Assembly: GCA_023229135.1 (NCBI GenBank) | Contig: JALNZT010000031.1 | Span: 1 to 57,296 of the forward strand | Source of the DNA: Bacteroidales bacterium | GTDB taxonomy: Bacteria; Bacteroidota; Bacteroidia; Bacteroidales; F082 | Direction: 5' to 3' | Length of the DNA: 57,296 bases | Shown: positions 28,829 through 37,976 of the stretch, one piece after another | Layout of the letters: the number at the start of each line of letters is the position of its first letter | Position numbering within the stretch: the stretch's first letter is position 1 | The notes under the pieces: generated by a model | Told to the model about the DNA's origin: nothing | Database searches by the model: none | Seen by the model: only the letters and a program-made list of their open reading frames with translations | Position numbers and translations under genes: made by a program

Positions 28829-31800
28829 ATGATAAAAACCGCTTTGAGTGTTCTGCAATTTTCATCCACTGATGTGCAGGAGTTTCTAAATAACGCACTC
28901 ATGCAAACAATGCAATATACGGAAAGTGAAATGGGGTACATCTATTTCAGAAGGCCTCCTGAAGATTTTTCTATACTTTGCTCCTCGTGCGATAAAATCT
29001 TGAAAATAAAGCCGGTAAAACCGCTTCAAAACTACCTCGAAATTCAGAAAACGCTCCTATGGCGACAGTTTATTCAAAATCGAAAGGTGTTCATCAATAA
29101 CGCTTTAGCTGCTGATGATGGATTGAATAAGGTGTTGGCGCAACAGCCGGGGACATTAAAAAAAATTGCAGCTATTCCTGTTTTTGAAAAAGAAAATCTT
29201 GTGCTGGTCTTGGTGTTGGCCAATGCCAAAACAGGCTATCTGAGCGAAACAGCAGAACAGCTTACTTTGCTTATGGAAGCAGCCTGGGATAAACAAAAAA
29301 ATCTGGAATCCTTATCCCGGGAAGAAAAGCTGGAAACGGTTTTGACCGGTATCAGAAGTGTAAATCAGCTGATTGTGAAAGAGTCTGATCCCGCTAAGTT
29401 GATCCGTCAAAGCTGCGAAAAAATTGTCCGCTCTTTTGGCTACCTCAATGCCTGGATTTTATTGTTGGATGAGCAAGGTAATTATACAGATTTTGCATAC
29501 GCCGGAGATATTGACTATGGCGCCAAACTCCAAATACAGCTTGAAAACAAGCAAATTCCGAGCTGCGTAGGGCAGGTGGTTAAAAGCGAAAACCTGGTTT
29601 TGTTCGACCAGGAAGGCTCTGTTTGCACGCTATGTAGCATGGCTACTGACACCGAGAACAGTGCTGCTATGGGTTTTGCCCTAAGGTCTGAAGGTAAACT
29701 TTTAGGAATGATGACGGCTTGGGTGCCAGTTGCTTATATTAGCCGGCCCCGCGAACAGGAGTTGTTTATAGAACTGGCCAATGATATCGCTTTCGCGCTC
29801 TATAAAATTAAAACTGAAGCAGAACGTAAACAATTGTCGCAAAAGCTTTCAGAACGTATCAAAGAGATGAAATGTACGCTGGCCGTTAGCCACGAAATTC
29901 AAAAAGATCATTCCGAAGCTGTGCTTTTTAAATCACTGGTTGACAGCATCAAGCTTGGCTTTATGTATCCTGATGAGCTCGTGGTGAAGATAGAAGTGGA
30001 TTGTAAAATTTATGGAGATGAGCTGCCTAATTCTAATAAAGTCAGCCTTTTGGCAGCTTTAACAGAAGCTGATCGGCAAATTGGACAGCTTGAAGTGGCC
30101 TATGCGCAGGAGTTGGAGTTTATTTTACCAGAGGAACAAAAGCTGCTCGATAATATCGCTATGATGGTGTCGCGCTGGATAGAAAAAAAGCGAACCATCG
30201 GACGCCTCATACAAAGTGAGGAAAACCTTTCAATCACACTTCAATCTATTGGTGATGGTGTTCTGGCAACAGATAGCAGCGGTAGGGTGAGGCGCATGAA
30301 CAAAGTAGCTGAAAGCCTTACTGGTTTTAAGTTAGAAGAGGTTTGGAACAAGCCAGTCTCAGAAGTGTTTAATATCGTAAATGCCAGCAGTCGTGAAACC
30401 GTGACGAACCCTTTGGAGAAGATCTTAAAAACAGGAAAAAAAGTGGGTTTATCCAATCACACAGTATTAATTTCCGCCAACGGCAAAGAGTATCATATCA
30501 GTGATTCTGCTGCACCCATCAGAAACAAAAAGAATGAGATCGAAGGCATGATCTTGGTGTTTTCGGATGTCACCGCTCAATATAAACAACAAGCTTCTAT
30601 AGCCGAAAGCGAACGGAAGTTTAAGGCGTTTTTTAATGCCGTGCCGGGAGCTGTCAGTATTACCGAAATCACTACCGGGAAATATATTGATGTTAACGGG
30701 GCATTCGAGTCCATGTCTGAATATCAGCACAGTGAGCTGATTGGTAAAACTTCTTTGGAAATAAACATCTGGGCCAACTCCAACGATCGAAAAGAGTTTG
30801 TGAAAAAGCTAATCAAGGAAAAACAAGTAACTAATTACGAAACAAATTTCAGAACCAAAAGCGGAAGAATACTCCATGGATTAATGACGGGTGTTATCAC
30901 CGAAATTGATGGCAAAGAGTACATAATGTTGATAGTAGCTGATATTTCCGAGCTGTTTTATACACGGATGAACCTGCTTAAATCTAATACTGCCTTATCC
31001 CAGCTGCCCACCGGTGTGATCATAACCGATCTCGATTTCAATATCGAGTATGTTAACCCTATTGTTAGTGTCTTAACGGCTTATAAATCTGATCAACTCA
31101 TTGGCAAACAGCTAAAAATGTTGATTGCGCACGACTATTTTGAAAGATGCCGCCACGAAATAAAGCAGCAATTACTGGCCGGGAAACTGTGGGTGGATGA
31201 GTTTCAGAACAAACGTAGCGATGGGAGTTTGTTTTGGGTAAACGCAAGTATTTCAGGTGTTTATAATGATAAAGGCGAGCTGATGAATTTCACGGTGGTA
31301 GAGCAAGACATCACCAAAGACAAAGCGCTGCACGATCAGCTGGTCAGAGCCAAGGAAAAAGCCGAGGCCAGCGACGAGCTCAAAACGGCTTTTATGAATA
31401 ATATTTCGCACGAAATTAGAACACCACTCAATAGTATTCTGGGTTTTGGCGAGTTGCTACTGAATATCTCTGATTATAGTAATAAGGACAGGCAACATTT
31501 TCTATCACTCCTGAATAAAAGCAGCCGGCGCCTCACCGATACTATTACCGATTATATGGATATATCGCTGATTTCAAGTGGCAATATGGAGGTCAGGAAA
31601 AAAGCCGTGAAGCTAAACGACCTGCTACAGGAAGTTTATGATTATATGGTTTCTGAACACGAGCCGGAAGAGTTGGAGTTTAAGCTTACCATGCCCCAAG
31701 GTGTTTCTGTTGTAGTAGACTCAGATGCGGAGCTTTTGAAAAAAATCCTTCTGCATCTTACACACAATGCTTTTAAATTTACAACGAAAGGCAGCATAGA

Positions 31801-32482
31801 AATCGGTTTTGAACAGGAAGATGAGGCTGTCAGGATTTTTGTTAAAGATACCGGTATTGGCATTGACGAATCCAAACAGCAGGAAGTATTTGGATTTTTT
31901 CAGCAGGAAAATACGACCCTCACGCGCGGTCACGAAGGCAGTGGGCTGGGATTGTCAATCGTAAAAGGACTGGCAGATTTACTGGGTTTTTCAATTCAAT
32001 TACACTCTAAAAAGCATCAGGGAACAAAAATTACATTAATTTTACCTTTTCAAAAGCAGCTTGCCACATCAATAATAAAAGAAACTGAAACCATGGAGAA
32101 TCCAGTTCTGGAAAAAGTGTGTATTCTGATAGCAGAAGATGAAGACACTAACTTTTTTGTGCTTGATTTGTTTTTACGCAAAACGTTCTCTGCTGAAACC
32201 ATTCGGGCTTTCAATGGTTTAGAGGCGGTAAAGGCTTGTCAGGAAAATCCGAATATTTCATTGGTGCTTATGGATATAAAAATGCCTGTCATGGATGGCA
32301 TTGAGGCTACCAAACAAATTAAAGTCTTCAGGCCGGACCTTCCCATTATTGCCATTACAGCTTATGCCCTTTCTGGTGATGAGCAAAAATTATTGGCAGC
32401 AGGCTGCGACGATTATATTGCCAAGCCAGTGCGTAAAGAAACTTTGATAAATAAGGTAAGTCAGTATATTAAAGTTTATTAG
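28829..32482 (+). CDS. Hybrid sensor kinase: GAF domains, PAS, HisKA, HATPase, REC
   Basis: 1217 aa, soluble. The first 470 residues hold two clear GAF domains (1-160 and about 170-330) and a third, weaker GAF-like stretch (about 345-465). Cysteines in SILCSSCDKI and VCTLCSM are noteworthy and could bind a cofactor. Three PAS units follow (NLSITLQSIGDGVLA, KFKAFFNAVPGAVSI, TALSQLPTGVIITD). HisKA has the histidine in NISHEIRTPLNS (near 860), HATPase GSGLGLSIVKGL, and a C-terminal receiver with the aspartate in LMDIKMPVMDG (near 1147). The HisKA-to-REC part closely resembles that of the first hybrid kinase. The gene lies 52 bp after the previous one. Confidence 0.9.
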   Translation: MIKTALSVLQFSSTDVQEFLNNALMQTMQYTESEMGYIYFRRPPEDFSILCSSCDKILKIKPVKPLQNYLEIQKTLLWRQFIQNRKVFINNALAADDGLNKVLAQQPGTLKKIAAIPVFEKENLVLVLVLANAKTGYLSETAEQLTLLMEAAWDKQKNLESLSREEKLETVLTGIRSVNQLIVKESDPAKLIRQSCEKIVRSFGYLNAWILLLDEQGNYTDFAYAGDIDYGAKLQIQLENKQIPSCVGQVVKSENLVLFDQEGSVCTLCSMATDTENSAAMGFALRSEGKLLGMMTAWVPVAYISRPREQELFIELANDIAFALYKIKTEAERKQLSQKLSERIKEMKCTLAVSHEIQKDHSEAVLFKSLVDSIKLGFMYPDELVVKIEVDCKIYGDELPNSNKVSLLAALTEADRQIGQLEVAYAQELEFILPEEQKLLDNIAMMVSRWIEKKRTIGRLIQSEENLSITLQSIGDGVLATDSSGRVRRMNKVAESLTGFKLEEVWNKPVSEVFNIVNASSRETVTNPLEKILKTGKKVGLSNHTVLISANGKEYHISDSAAPIRNKKNEIEGMILVFSDVTAQYKQQASIAESERKFKAFFNAVPGAVSITEITTGKYIDVNGAFESMSEYQHSELIGKTSLEINIWANSNDRKEFVKKLIKEKQVTNYETNFRTKSGRILHGLMTGVITEIDGKEYIMLIVADISELFYTRMNLLKSNTALSQLPTGVIITDLDFNIEYVNPIVSVLTAYKSDQLIGKQLKMLIAHDYFERCRHEIKQQLLAGKLWVDEFQNKRSDGSLFWVNASISGVYNDKGELMNFTVVEQDITKDKALHDQLVRAKEKAEASDELKTAFMNNISHEIRTPLNSILGFGELLLNISDYSNKDRQHFLSLLNKSSRRLTDTITDYMDISLISSGNMEVRKKAVKLNDLLQEVYDYMVSEHEPEELEFKLTMPQGVSVVVDSDAELLKKILLHLTHNAFKFTTKGSIEIGFEQEDEAVRIFVKDTGIGIDESKQQEVFGFFQQENTTLTRGHEGSGLGLSIVKGLADLLGFSIQLHSKKHQGTKITLILPFQKQLATSIIKETETMENPVLEKVCILIAEDEDTNFFVLDLFLRKTFSAETIRAFNGLEAVKACQENPNISLVLMDIKMPVMDGIEATKQIKVFRPDLPIIAITAYALSGDEQKLLAAGCDDYIAKPVRKETLINKVSQYIKVY

Positions 32483-32576
32483 GTTATTTTGGCTGCCTGT
32501 AATGGTGTCAGCTTTGCAAAAGAGAATGTGAATAACTTGGTTCAGCGCTATTTTTATTTAGCAAACAATAAAACAA

Positions 32577-34340
32577 ATGGCTTTACAATTTAATTATTTC
32601 TCTATAAGTCTTGTATTCTCAACGATTTTGAGTTTATTGCTGGCTTTTGAGGCCATGAAGCCCAAATATGCTGCCCGCGCTAAATTTTTTGCATTGCTGA
32701 TGTTTTTGGTAGCTGCCTGGTCGGCTACTTATGCACTAGAGCTGGCTTCCAGCGATTTTTCCAGCATGGTCTTTTGGTTGAAAGCGGAGTATTTATTTAT
32801 CCCCTTTGTGCCTGTATTCTTGTATCTGGTAGTGCGTCAATATGCCGGGCTTAAATACGATTTCAAGTGGCGATACCTTTTTTATTTATTGCCAATCCCC
32901 CTTCTCACGCTTCTTTTGAACCTGACCAATGAAAGCAATAATTTATTTTACACGCATGTAAGCCTTGATAACAGCGGAAATATCCCTTTACTAAAGCTGG
33001 AAATCGGCCCTTGGTATGTGGTGCATCAGTTGTATTCCTTTTCGCTAATTATTGCAGCAGTTGTCATTTTGATCCGTAAGCTGTTTTTTGAACGTTCTTT
33101 GTTTCGTAACCAATTGATATATATGCTCATAGCGGTTCTAATCCCAGCTGTTTCACTGGTAATGTACCTCACGGGATTTTTCCCGTTCAAAAATATTGAC
33201 CCCACACCGTTTGCACTTACTTTTTCTGGTTTAGCCATGTCTATCAGCATTTTGCGTTATCGCATGCTCGATTTAATGCCCATTGCCCGTGAGCATGTTT
33301 TCACGAGTACGCCTGATGGCCTGGTAGTTCTCGATAACAAAATGCGTATCGTGGACGCCAATCCCGGAAGTATGAAAATATTTGGCTGGAGCAAAATTCC
33401 GTTAGGTCTTTCTGCACAGCAAGTCTGGAAAGCGTATCCGCCGCTCGTCAAAATGTCGCAGGCTACTGATATAGAGAATTTTGAGTTAGAAATTCTTCAG
33501 GAGAATAAACGATTTTATTACCAGATTTCCAGCTCTGAAATTCTTAACTACAAAAAGGCGAAGGTAGGTTGTTTGCTGATTATCCATGATATCACTATGC
33601 AGCAGGCGATGCAGGAAACCATCCGCCAAAGCGAGGAAAAGTTAAAAAAGCTCAACGCTGAGAAGGATAAACTGTTTTCAGTTATTGCGCACGATTTGCG
33701 TGGGCCACTTGGTGCTTTTACGGGCCTCACCGAGATGGCCATGCAACAAACTGACGAAATGCAGCCCGAAGAAATGCGTCAACTGGCAGCCGACATGCAT
33801 AAATCTGCTCTGGCTTTACAAAACCTGCTCGAGAACCTTTTGTTTTGGTCGCGTATGCAGCGCGAAGATGTAAAAATCAATATCGAAAAGCTGGAGGTAA
33901 AGGCTTTGCTTGAAGAAATCTTGAATTTGTTTCAAAATACCATCAAAACTAAGGAATTGGAAATCAGGACAGCTTTTAGAGAAGAGGTGAAGGTGTTGGC
34001 CGACAGGCAAATGTTGATGTCGATTTTGCGTAATTTACTTTCGAATGCCTTGAAATTTACGCCACGCAAAGGAACGATAAATTTAGTGATTCAATTAGCC
34101 AGACCCGGAATCGTTCAGATTCAAGTAGCTGATTCGGGAATTGGGATGGACGATGCTATGCTGCAAAAGCTGTTTGATATCGAAGGCAAAACAGGAAGGC
34201 CGGGTACGGAAGGTGAGGCCAGCTCAGGACTGGGGCTTATTTTGAGCCATGAATTTGTTGAAAAGATGGGCGGTACTATCCAGGTGAAAAGCAGTATGGG
34301 AGTAGGAAGCACCTTTATCATTGAACTTCCATTGGCATAA
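32577..34340 (+). CDS. Membrane sensor histidine kinase with N-terminal 7TM region
   Basis: 587 aa. The first 230 residues are hydrophobic, with about seven membrane helices and the pattern of the histidine-kinase N-terminal 7TM family (FFALLMFLVAAWSATYALEL, SMVFWLKAEYLFIPFVPVF, RYRMLDLMPIAREHVF at the end). One PAS domain follows (TPDGLVVLDNKMRIVDANPG), then HisKA with the histidine in FSVIAHDLRGPLGA (near 369) and HATPase with SNALKF, ADSGIGMD and SSGLGLILSHEF. No receiver. It closes the kinase array and the third hybrid/non-hybrid pair. Its 3' end converges with the purine nucleoside phosphorylase gene, only 19 bp away. Confidence 0.9.
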   Translation: MALQFNYFSISLVFSTILSLLLAFEAMKPKYAARAKFFALLMFLVAAWSATYALELASSDFSSMVFWLKAEYLFIPFVPVFLYLVVRQYAGLKYDFKWRYLFYLLPIPLLTLLLNLTNESNNLFYTHVSLDNSGNIPLLKLEIGPWYVVHQLYSFSLIIAAVVILIRKLFFERSLFRNQLIYMLIAVLIPAVSLVMYLTGFFPFKNIDPTPFALTFSGLAMSISILRYRMLDLMPIAREHVFTSTPDGLVVLDNKMRIVDANPGSMKIFGWSKIPLGLSAQQVWKAYPPLVKMSQATDIENFELEILQENKRFYYQISSSEILNYKKAKVGCLLIIHDITMQQAMQETIRQSEEKLKKLNAEKDKLFSVIAHDLRGPLGAFTGLTEMAMQQTDEMQPEEMRQLAADMHKSALALQNLLENLLFWSRMQREDVKINIEKLEVKALLEEILNLFQNTIKTKELEIRTAFREEVKVLADRQMLMSILRNLLSNALKFTPRKGTINLVIQLARPGIVQIQVADSGIGMDDAMLQKLFDIEGKTGRPGTEGEASSGLGLILSHEFVEKMGGTIQVKSSMGVGSTFIIELPLA

Positions 34341-34359
34341 CTATTTATGTTCTAATCGC

Positions 34360-35175
34360 TTAATCCAAACTTTTTAAATAGGCTGCTATCAATTTTGAAA
34401 GTGATTTTTCGGCCAATGCCGCATTGCCTAATATTTCACTTAGCTCAGTTTTTTGCAAATTGTCGGGATCACACAAATCAGTGATTACTGAGATGGCAGC
34501 CACAGGCAGTTTCGCATGGTTAGCAACTATTACTTCAGGCACCGTTGACATGCCTACCACATCGGCGCCGGCCATTTTCAAAAAGCGATATTCGGCACGG
34601 GTTTCCAGGTTGGGGCCAATCCAGGAAGCATACACGCCTTCTTCTAGCGGGATGTTGAGCTGCTGAGCAATCGCTTTCAGCTTCGCGTTGATATGAACAT
34701 CATAAGGTCGGCTCATATCCGGAAAACGTGGCCCTAATTTATTGTTATTTGGGCCAACCAAAGGATTGCCTGGCAAAAAATTAATATGGTCGTCAATCAA
34801 CATCAGCGAGGCCGTTTTGTATTTTAAATTGACCGCTCCACAAGCATTGGAAATCAGCAATCGCTCTATGCCAAGCATTTTCATAACACGCACCGGAAAG
34901 GTGATTTCCTGCATGCTGTAGCCTTCGTAGAAATGAAAACGGCCTTGCATCATCACCACAGGATGCGATTCGATATGGCCAAAAAGCAATTTCCCTTCGT
35001 GGGTTTCAACTGTAGCATCCACAAAATGAGGGATATCCCGATAGGAGATTTGATGTTCGATAGCAGCTGATTTGGCCAGGGCAGAAAGGCCGGTTCCTAA
35101 GATGATTCCTGTGTGCGCCTGGTGCTTGGTTCTGGAACGGATATAGGCAACGGCTTCCTCAATTTGTGGTAACAT
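34360..35175 (-). CDS. punA: Purine nucleoside phosphorylase (PunA/PNP-I type)
   Basis: 271 aa. Family motifs are complete: phosphate-binding ILGTGLSALA near the N-terminus, HEGKLLFGH, VMMQGRFHFYEGYSM, SNACGAVN, the DHINFLPGNPLVGPN loop and the purine-site GMSTVPEVIVANHAKL. The enzyme splits inosine, guanosine or deoxy forms with phosphate to the base and ribose-1-phosphate for purine salvage. It is transcribed toward the kinase array and is divergent from msrB. The upstream region contains TAATTTAG about 21 bases after a TTG, a near match to the Bacteroidota promoter. Confidence 0.94.
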   Translation of the reverse strand: MLPQIEEAVAYIRSRTKHQAHTGIILGTGLSALAKSAAIEHQISYRDIPHFVDATVETHEGKLLFGHIESHPVVMMQGRFHFYEGYSMQEITFPVRVMKMLGIERLLISNACGAVNLKYKTASLMLIDDHINFLPGNPLVGPNNNKLGPRFPDMSRPYDVHINAKLKAIAQQLNIPLEEGVYASWIGPNLETRAEYRFLKMAGADVVGMSTVPEVIVANHAKLPVAAISVITDLCDPDNLQKTELSEILGNAALAEKSLSKLIAAYLKSLD

Positions 35176-35302
35176 AGTTTGTCGATTTTTAGGCTAAATT
35201 AACAGTTTTTAGGTTAAAGTTACAACTAATTTTAGCCTGTTTCCAGTAATTCAATAGGGTGCTGATCAAAACATTTTGCACCTTCTATTTGTTTACCTGA
35301 AA

Positions 35303-35824
35303 ATGAAACTGATGAAATACATCTTTGTAATACTAATTCTGGCATCAAGTTTCGGTTCTATGGTTCATGCACAAAAGGCGGAACAAAAACCGGAAGATGC
35401 CACCTATCAAGCACCTGACAATATGATAAAAAAAATAGAACAGAAAACAGAAGCTGAATGGTTAGAAGAGCTTGGCCCCGAGAAGTATAAGATTTTGAGA
35501 CAATGCAGCACCGAGCCGCCTTTCACGGGCAAATACAACAATTTCAAAGGCGTGGGCAACTATGTGTGTGCGGCATGTGGCAATGTGTTGTTTAGCTCAG
35601 AAACCAAATTTGATTCCGGATCAGGCTGGCCAAGCTTTTTTGCCGCCGTGGAAAAGGGAAAAATCAAGGAAATACTTGATACCAGTTTTGGGATGACGCG
35701 TACCGAGATAAAATGTGCGCAGTGCGACGGACATTTGGGGCATGTGTTTACGGATGGCCCAAAGCCAACTGGATTACGCTACTGCGTTAATTCTGCTTCA
35801 CTTGATTTTGTGCCGAAAGAATAA
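35303..35824 (+). CDS. msrB: Exported peptide-methionine (R)-S-oxide reductase MsrB
   Basis: 173 aa from the ATG at 35303 (an ATG at 35312 is equally possible). A signal peptide ends at MVHAQ. The MsrB domain is complete: zinc cysteines in YVCAACGN and KCAQCDGH, substrate loop SGSGWPSFF, HLGHVFTDGP, and catalytic cysteine in LRYCVNSASLDF. The enzyme reduces methionine-R-sulfoxide in proteins using a thioredoxin-like donor. Most MsrB proteins are cytoplasmic; the export signal here points to repair of oxidised envelope proteins, which is common in Bacteroidota. It is a single gene. Confidence 0.93.
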   Translation: MKLMKYIFVILILASSFGSMVHAQKAEQKPEDATYQAPDNMIKKIEQKTEAEWLEELGPEKYKILRQCSTEPPFTGKYNNFKGVGNYVCAACGNVLFSSETKFDSGSGWPSFFAAVEKGKIKEILDTSFGMTRTEIKCAQCDGHLGHVFTDGPKPTGLRYCVNSASLDFVPKE

Positions 35825-35916
35825 ATAATTGATTTTTTTTCGGGTAACCGGGCGTTGCTTTTATGCCAAAAAAGCAAATAGTCAATTTTTTATGCCAAAA
35901 AATCTTAGTTTTCTGC

Positions 35917-36396
35917 CTAAAATTTTTTGTTTCGAATTTCCTTAAGCCTAATCAGGTTGAAACGAATTATTTCCAGCTTATTTATTTCCGAGAACGGCAT
36001 CCCGAAAAAGGATGCGTTTCTGTAAAAGTGGTTTTTGTTTTTGGCGTCAGTTCCTGTGATGCAGTGCTCTTGCGCAATACAATTGGCTGCTAAAAAAGCC
36101 ATTTCGCGGCTTTCAATACTAAGCTCTGCGTTCTGCCAGTCAATTTCATACAGGTCATACTGAATTGAAAACTGCGCCAGAGAATCCCATTCTGCTACCT
36201 TTCCCTGCAAGCTGATGCTACAACCTACTTTATTAGCAGCCGGAAAGCTGTTGTTAAACAGGTCGCTAATTTCATTGATTAACGCCACTTTTTCGAGGCT
36301 GCTGTTAATGGTTTGTGCGTAACTGTTTCTTGTGAAAAGTACACAAGCTAAAAGCAAGAAAATAAAGGCTGTTGTTGAGCGGAATGGTTTAGGCAT
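35917..36396 (-). CDS. Secreted protein of unknown function, overlapping the symporter gene
   Basis: 159 aa from the ATG at 36396 (CAT at 36394-36396). Signal peptide MPKPFRSTTAFIFLLLACVL to NSYAQ. The mature part has two cysteines (GCSISL and NCIAQEHC region) and no domain I recognise. Its first 8 bases overlap the end of the AGCS symporter gene, so the two are probably translationally coupled. A role connected to alanine or glycine uptake is possible but only inferred from position. The open frame extends upstream inside the symporter gene, but without a signal peptide at its start. Confidence 0.7.
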   Translation of the reverse strand: MPKPFRSTTAFIFLLLACVLFTRNSYAQTINSSLEKVALINEISDLFNNSFPAANKVGCSISLQGKVAEWDSLAQFSIQYDLYEIDWQNAELSIESREMAFLAANCIAQEHCITGTDAKNKNHFYRNASFFGMPFSEINKLEIIRFNLIRLKEIRNKKF

Positions 36397-37789
36397 TTTT
36401 CTTAACGGTCTCCATGTGTTTGAAGTATTTTTTCGTTTCGCTAACCACCACAGGAGCCAACAATAGCAAGGCAATCAGGTTAGGTATAGTCATAAAAGTG
36501 ATTACCATATCCACGAAATGCCAAACGATTTCCAACCCCCAAACTGAACCAAAAAATACAAATAATCCGTACAGATAAAGGTAAGGTTTCACTGCTTTTT
36601 CACCGATGAGATAAATGGCGGCGCGCGATCCGTAATAAGACCAGCTGATGATGGTTGAAAAGGCGAACAGCAATAAACCTAAAGCGATAATATGGCCGCC
36701 TAATCCGTCGATGCCAAAATGATGTAAGCCCGTGTTCATGGCACCTACCGTCATGGCAACGCCCGGTACATCGAGCTTCCAGGCACCGGTAACCACTATC
36801 ATCAAAGCTGTCATTGTACAGATAATAAGGGTGTCGATTAGGGGTTCCAGCAAAGCCACAATGCCTTCGCGCGCCGGAAATCCTGTGCGGGCTGCGGCAT
36901 GTGCTATAGGCGCCGAACCCTGCCCCGCCTCATTGCTGAAAAGTCCGCGGCGCACACCCCAGATCAAGGTCATAATAAAGGTGCTGCCAACAAAACCGCC
37001 TACTGCTGCTGTTCCGGTGAAGGCGTCACTTATAATCATTGAAAAAGCAGTCGGGATTTGATCGTGCATGCCAACCAGTACAGCTACGGTTGCTAAAAGA
37101 TAAATGACGGCCATAAGGGGAACCAGCCGTGAGGTGACGTCAGCAATGCGTTTTATGCCGCCGATAACAACCAATAAAACCAAAAAGGTGATGGCGAGAC
37201 CAGAAATCCAGGTGGGAATTTGATAGCTGGTGAACATGGCATCCGACATGGAATTTGACTGGGCCATATTGCCTGTCCCCAATGAGCAAAGTATTGTGGC
37301 AGAGGCGAATATAACGGCCAGCACTTTTGCCCATTTCCCTATTTTATCTTTTAGCCCGAACTCCATATAATACATGGGGCCGCCAGATACTGTTCCATCA
37401 CTGTTAAACTTACGATATTTATGCGCCAGCGTTACCTCGGCGTATTTGAGCATCATACCTAAAAAGCCGGTAACCCAAATCCAAAATACAGCACCGGGGC
37501 CGCCCAAATAGATGGCCAGCGCCACACCCACAATATTTCCGGTGCCTACTGTGGCAGATAAAGCCGTGGTAAGTGCTTTAAAATGATTTACATCGCCTTC
37601 AGCACCCTTGCCGTCATATTTGCCGCGAATCACATTAATGGAATGACCCACTTTGGTGATATTGAGAAATCCCAACTTATAAGTGAAATAAATCCCCGTT
37701 GGGATAAGCATGAAAAGAATTAGATAGCCACCAATATAATTGTTGTAAGCCTGTATGAGGTTGTCTATGATCGTCAGCAGATTATCCAT
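36389..37789 (-). CDS. Sodium:alanine/glycine symporter (AGCS family)
   Basis: 466 aa with about ten membrane helices. AGCS signatures: GTGNIVGVALAIYLGGPGAVFWIWVTG near the N-terminus (continuous in the protein), GGPMYYMEFGL, FSNEAGQGSAPIAHAAA and GLLLFAFSTIISWSYYG. Members import alanine or glycine with Na+ through the inner membrane. Length and motifs are normal. It is the first gene of a two-gene unit with the small secreted protein. Confidence 0.93.
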   Translation of the reverse strand: MDNLLTIIDNLIQAYNNYIGGYLILFMLIPTGIYFTYKLGFLNITKVGHSINVIRGKYDGKGAEGDVNHFKALTTALSATVGTGNIVGVALAIYLGGPGAVFWIWVTGFLGMMLKYAEVTLAHKYRKFNSDGTVSGGPMYYMEFGLKDKIGKWAKVLAVIFASATILCSLGTGNMAQSNSMSDAMFTSYQIPTWISGLAITFLVLLVVIGGIKRIADVTSRLVPLMAVIYLLATVAVLVGMHDQIPTAFSMIISDAFTGTAAVGGFVGSTFIMTLIWGVRRGLFSNEAGQGSAPIAHAAARTGFPAREGIVALLEPLIDTLIICTMTALMIVVTGAWKLDVPGVAMTVGAMNTGLHHFGIDGLGGHIIALGLLLFAFSTIISWSYYGSRAAIYLIGEKAVKPYLYLYGLFVFFGSVWGLEIVWHFVDMVITFMTIPNLIALLLLAPVVVSETKKYFKHMETVKKNA

Positions 37790-37976
37790 GAAACTGGTGT
37801 TGATTTATTTTAAGTAATTGATAACGTGATATTTATAAAAATAATAGCTGTTTTCGCCTTGACAAATTTTAAAAAATTGTTGGCCAATCACAAATAAAAA
37901 ATATAAATCAATAGAAATAGGAAATTCAAGTAATTATAAATCAGTTCTTTGAGTGTTTTTTTTGTTTTAATTTTTA

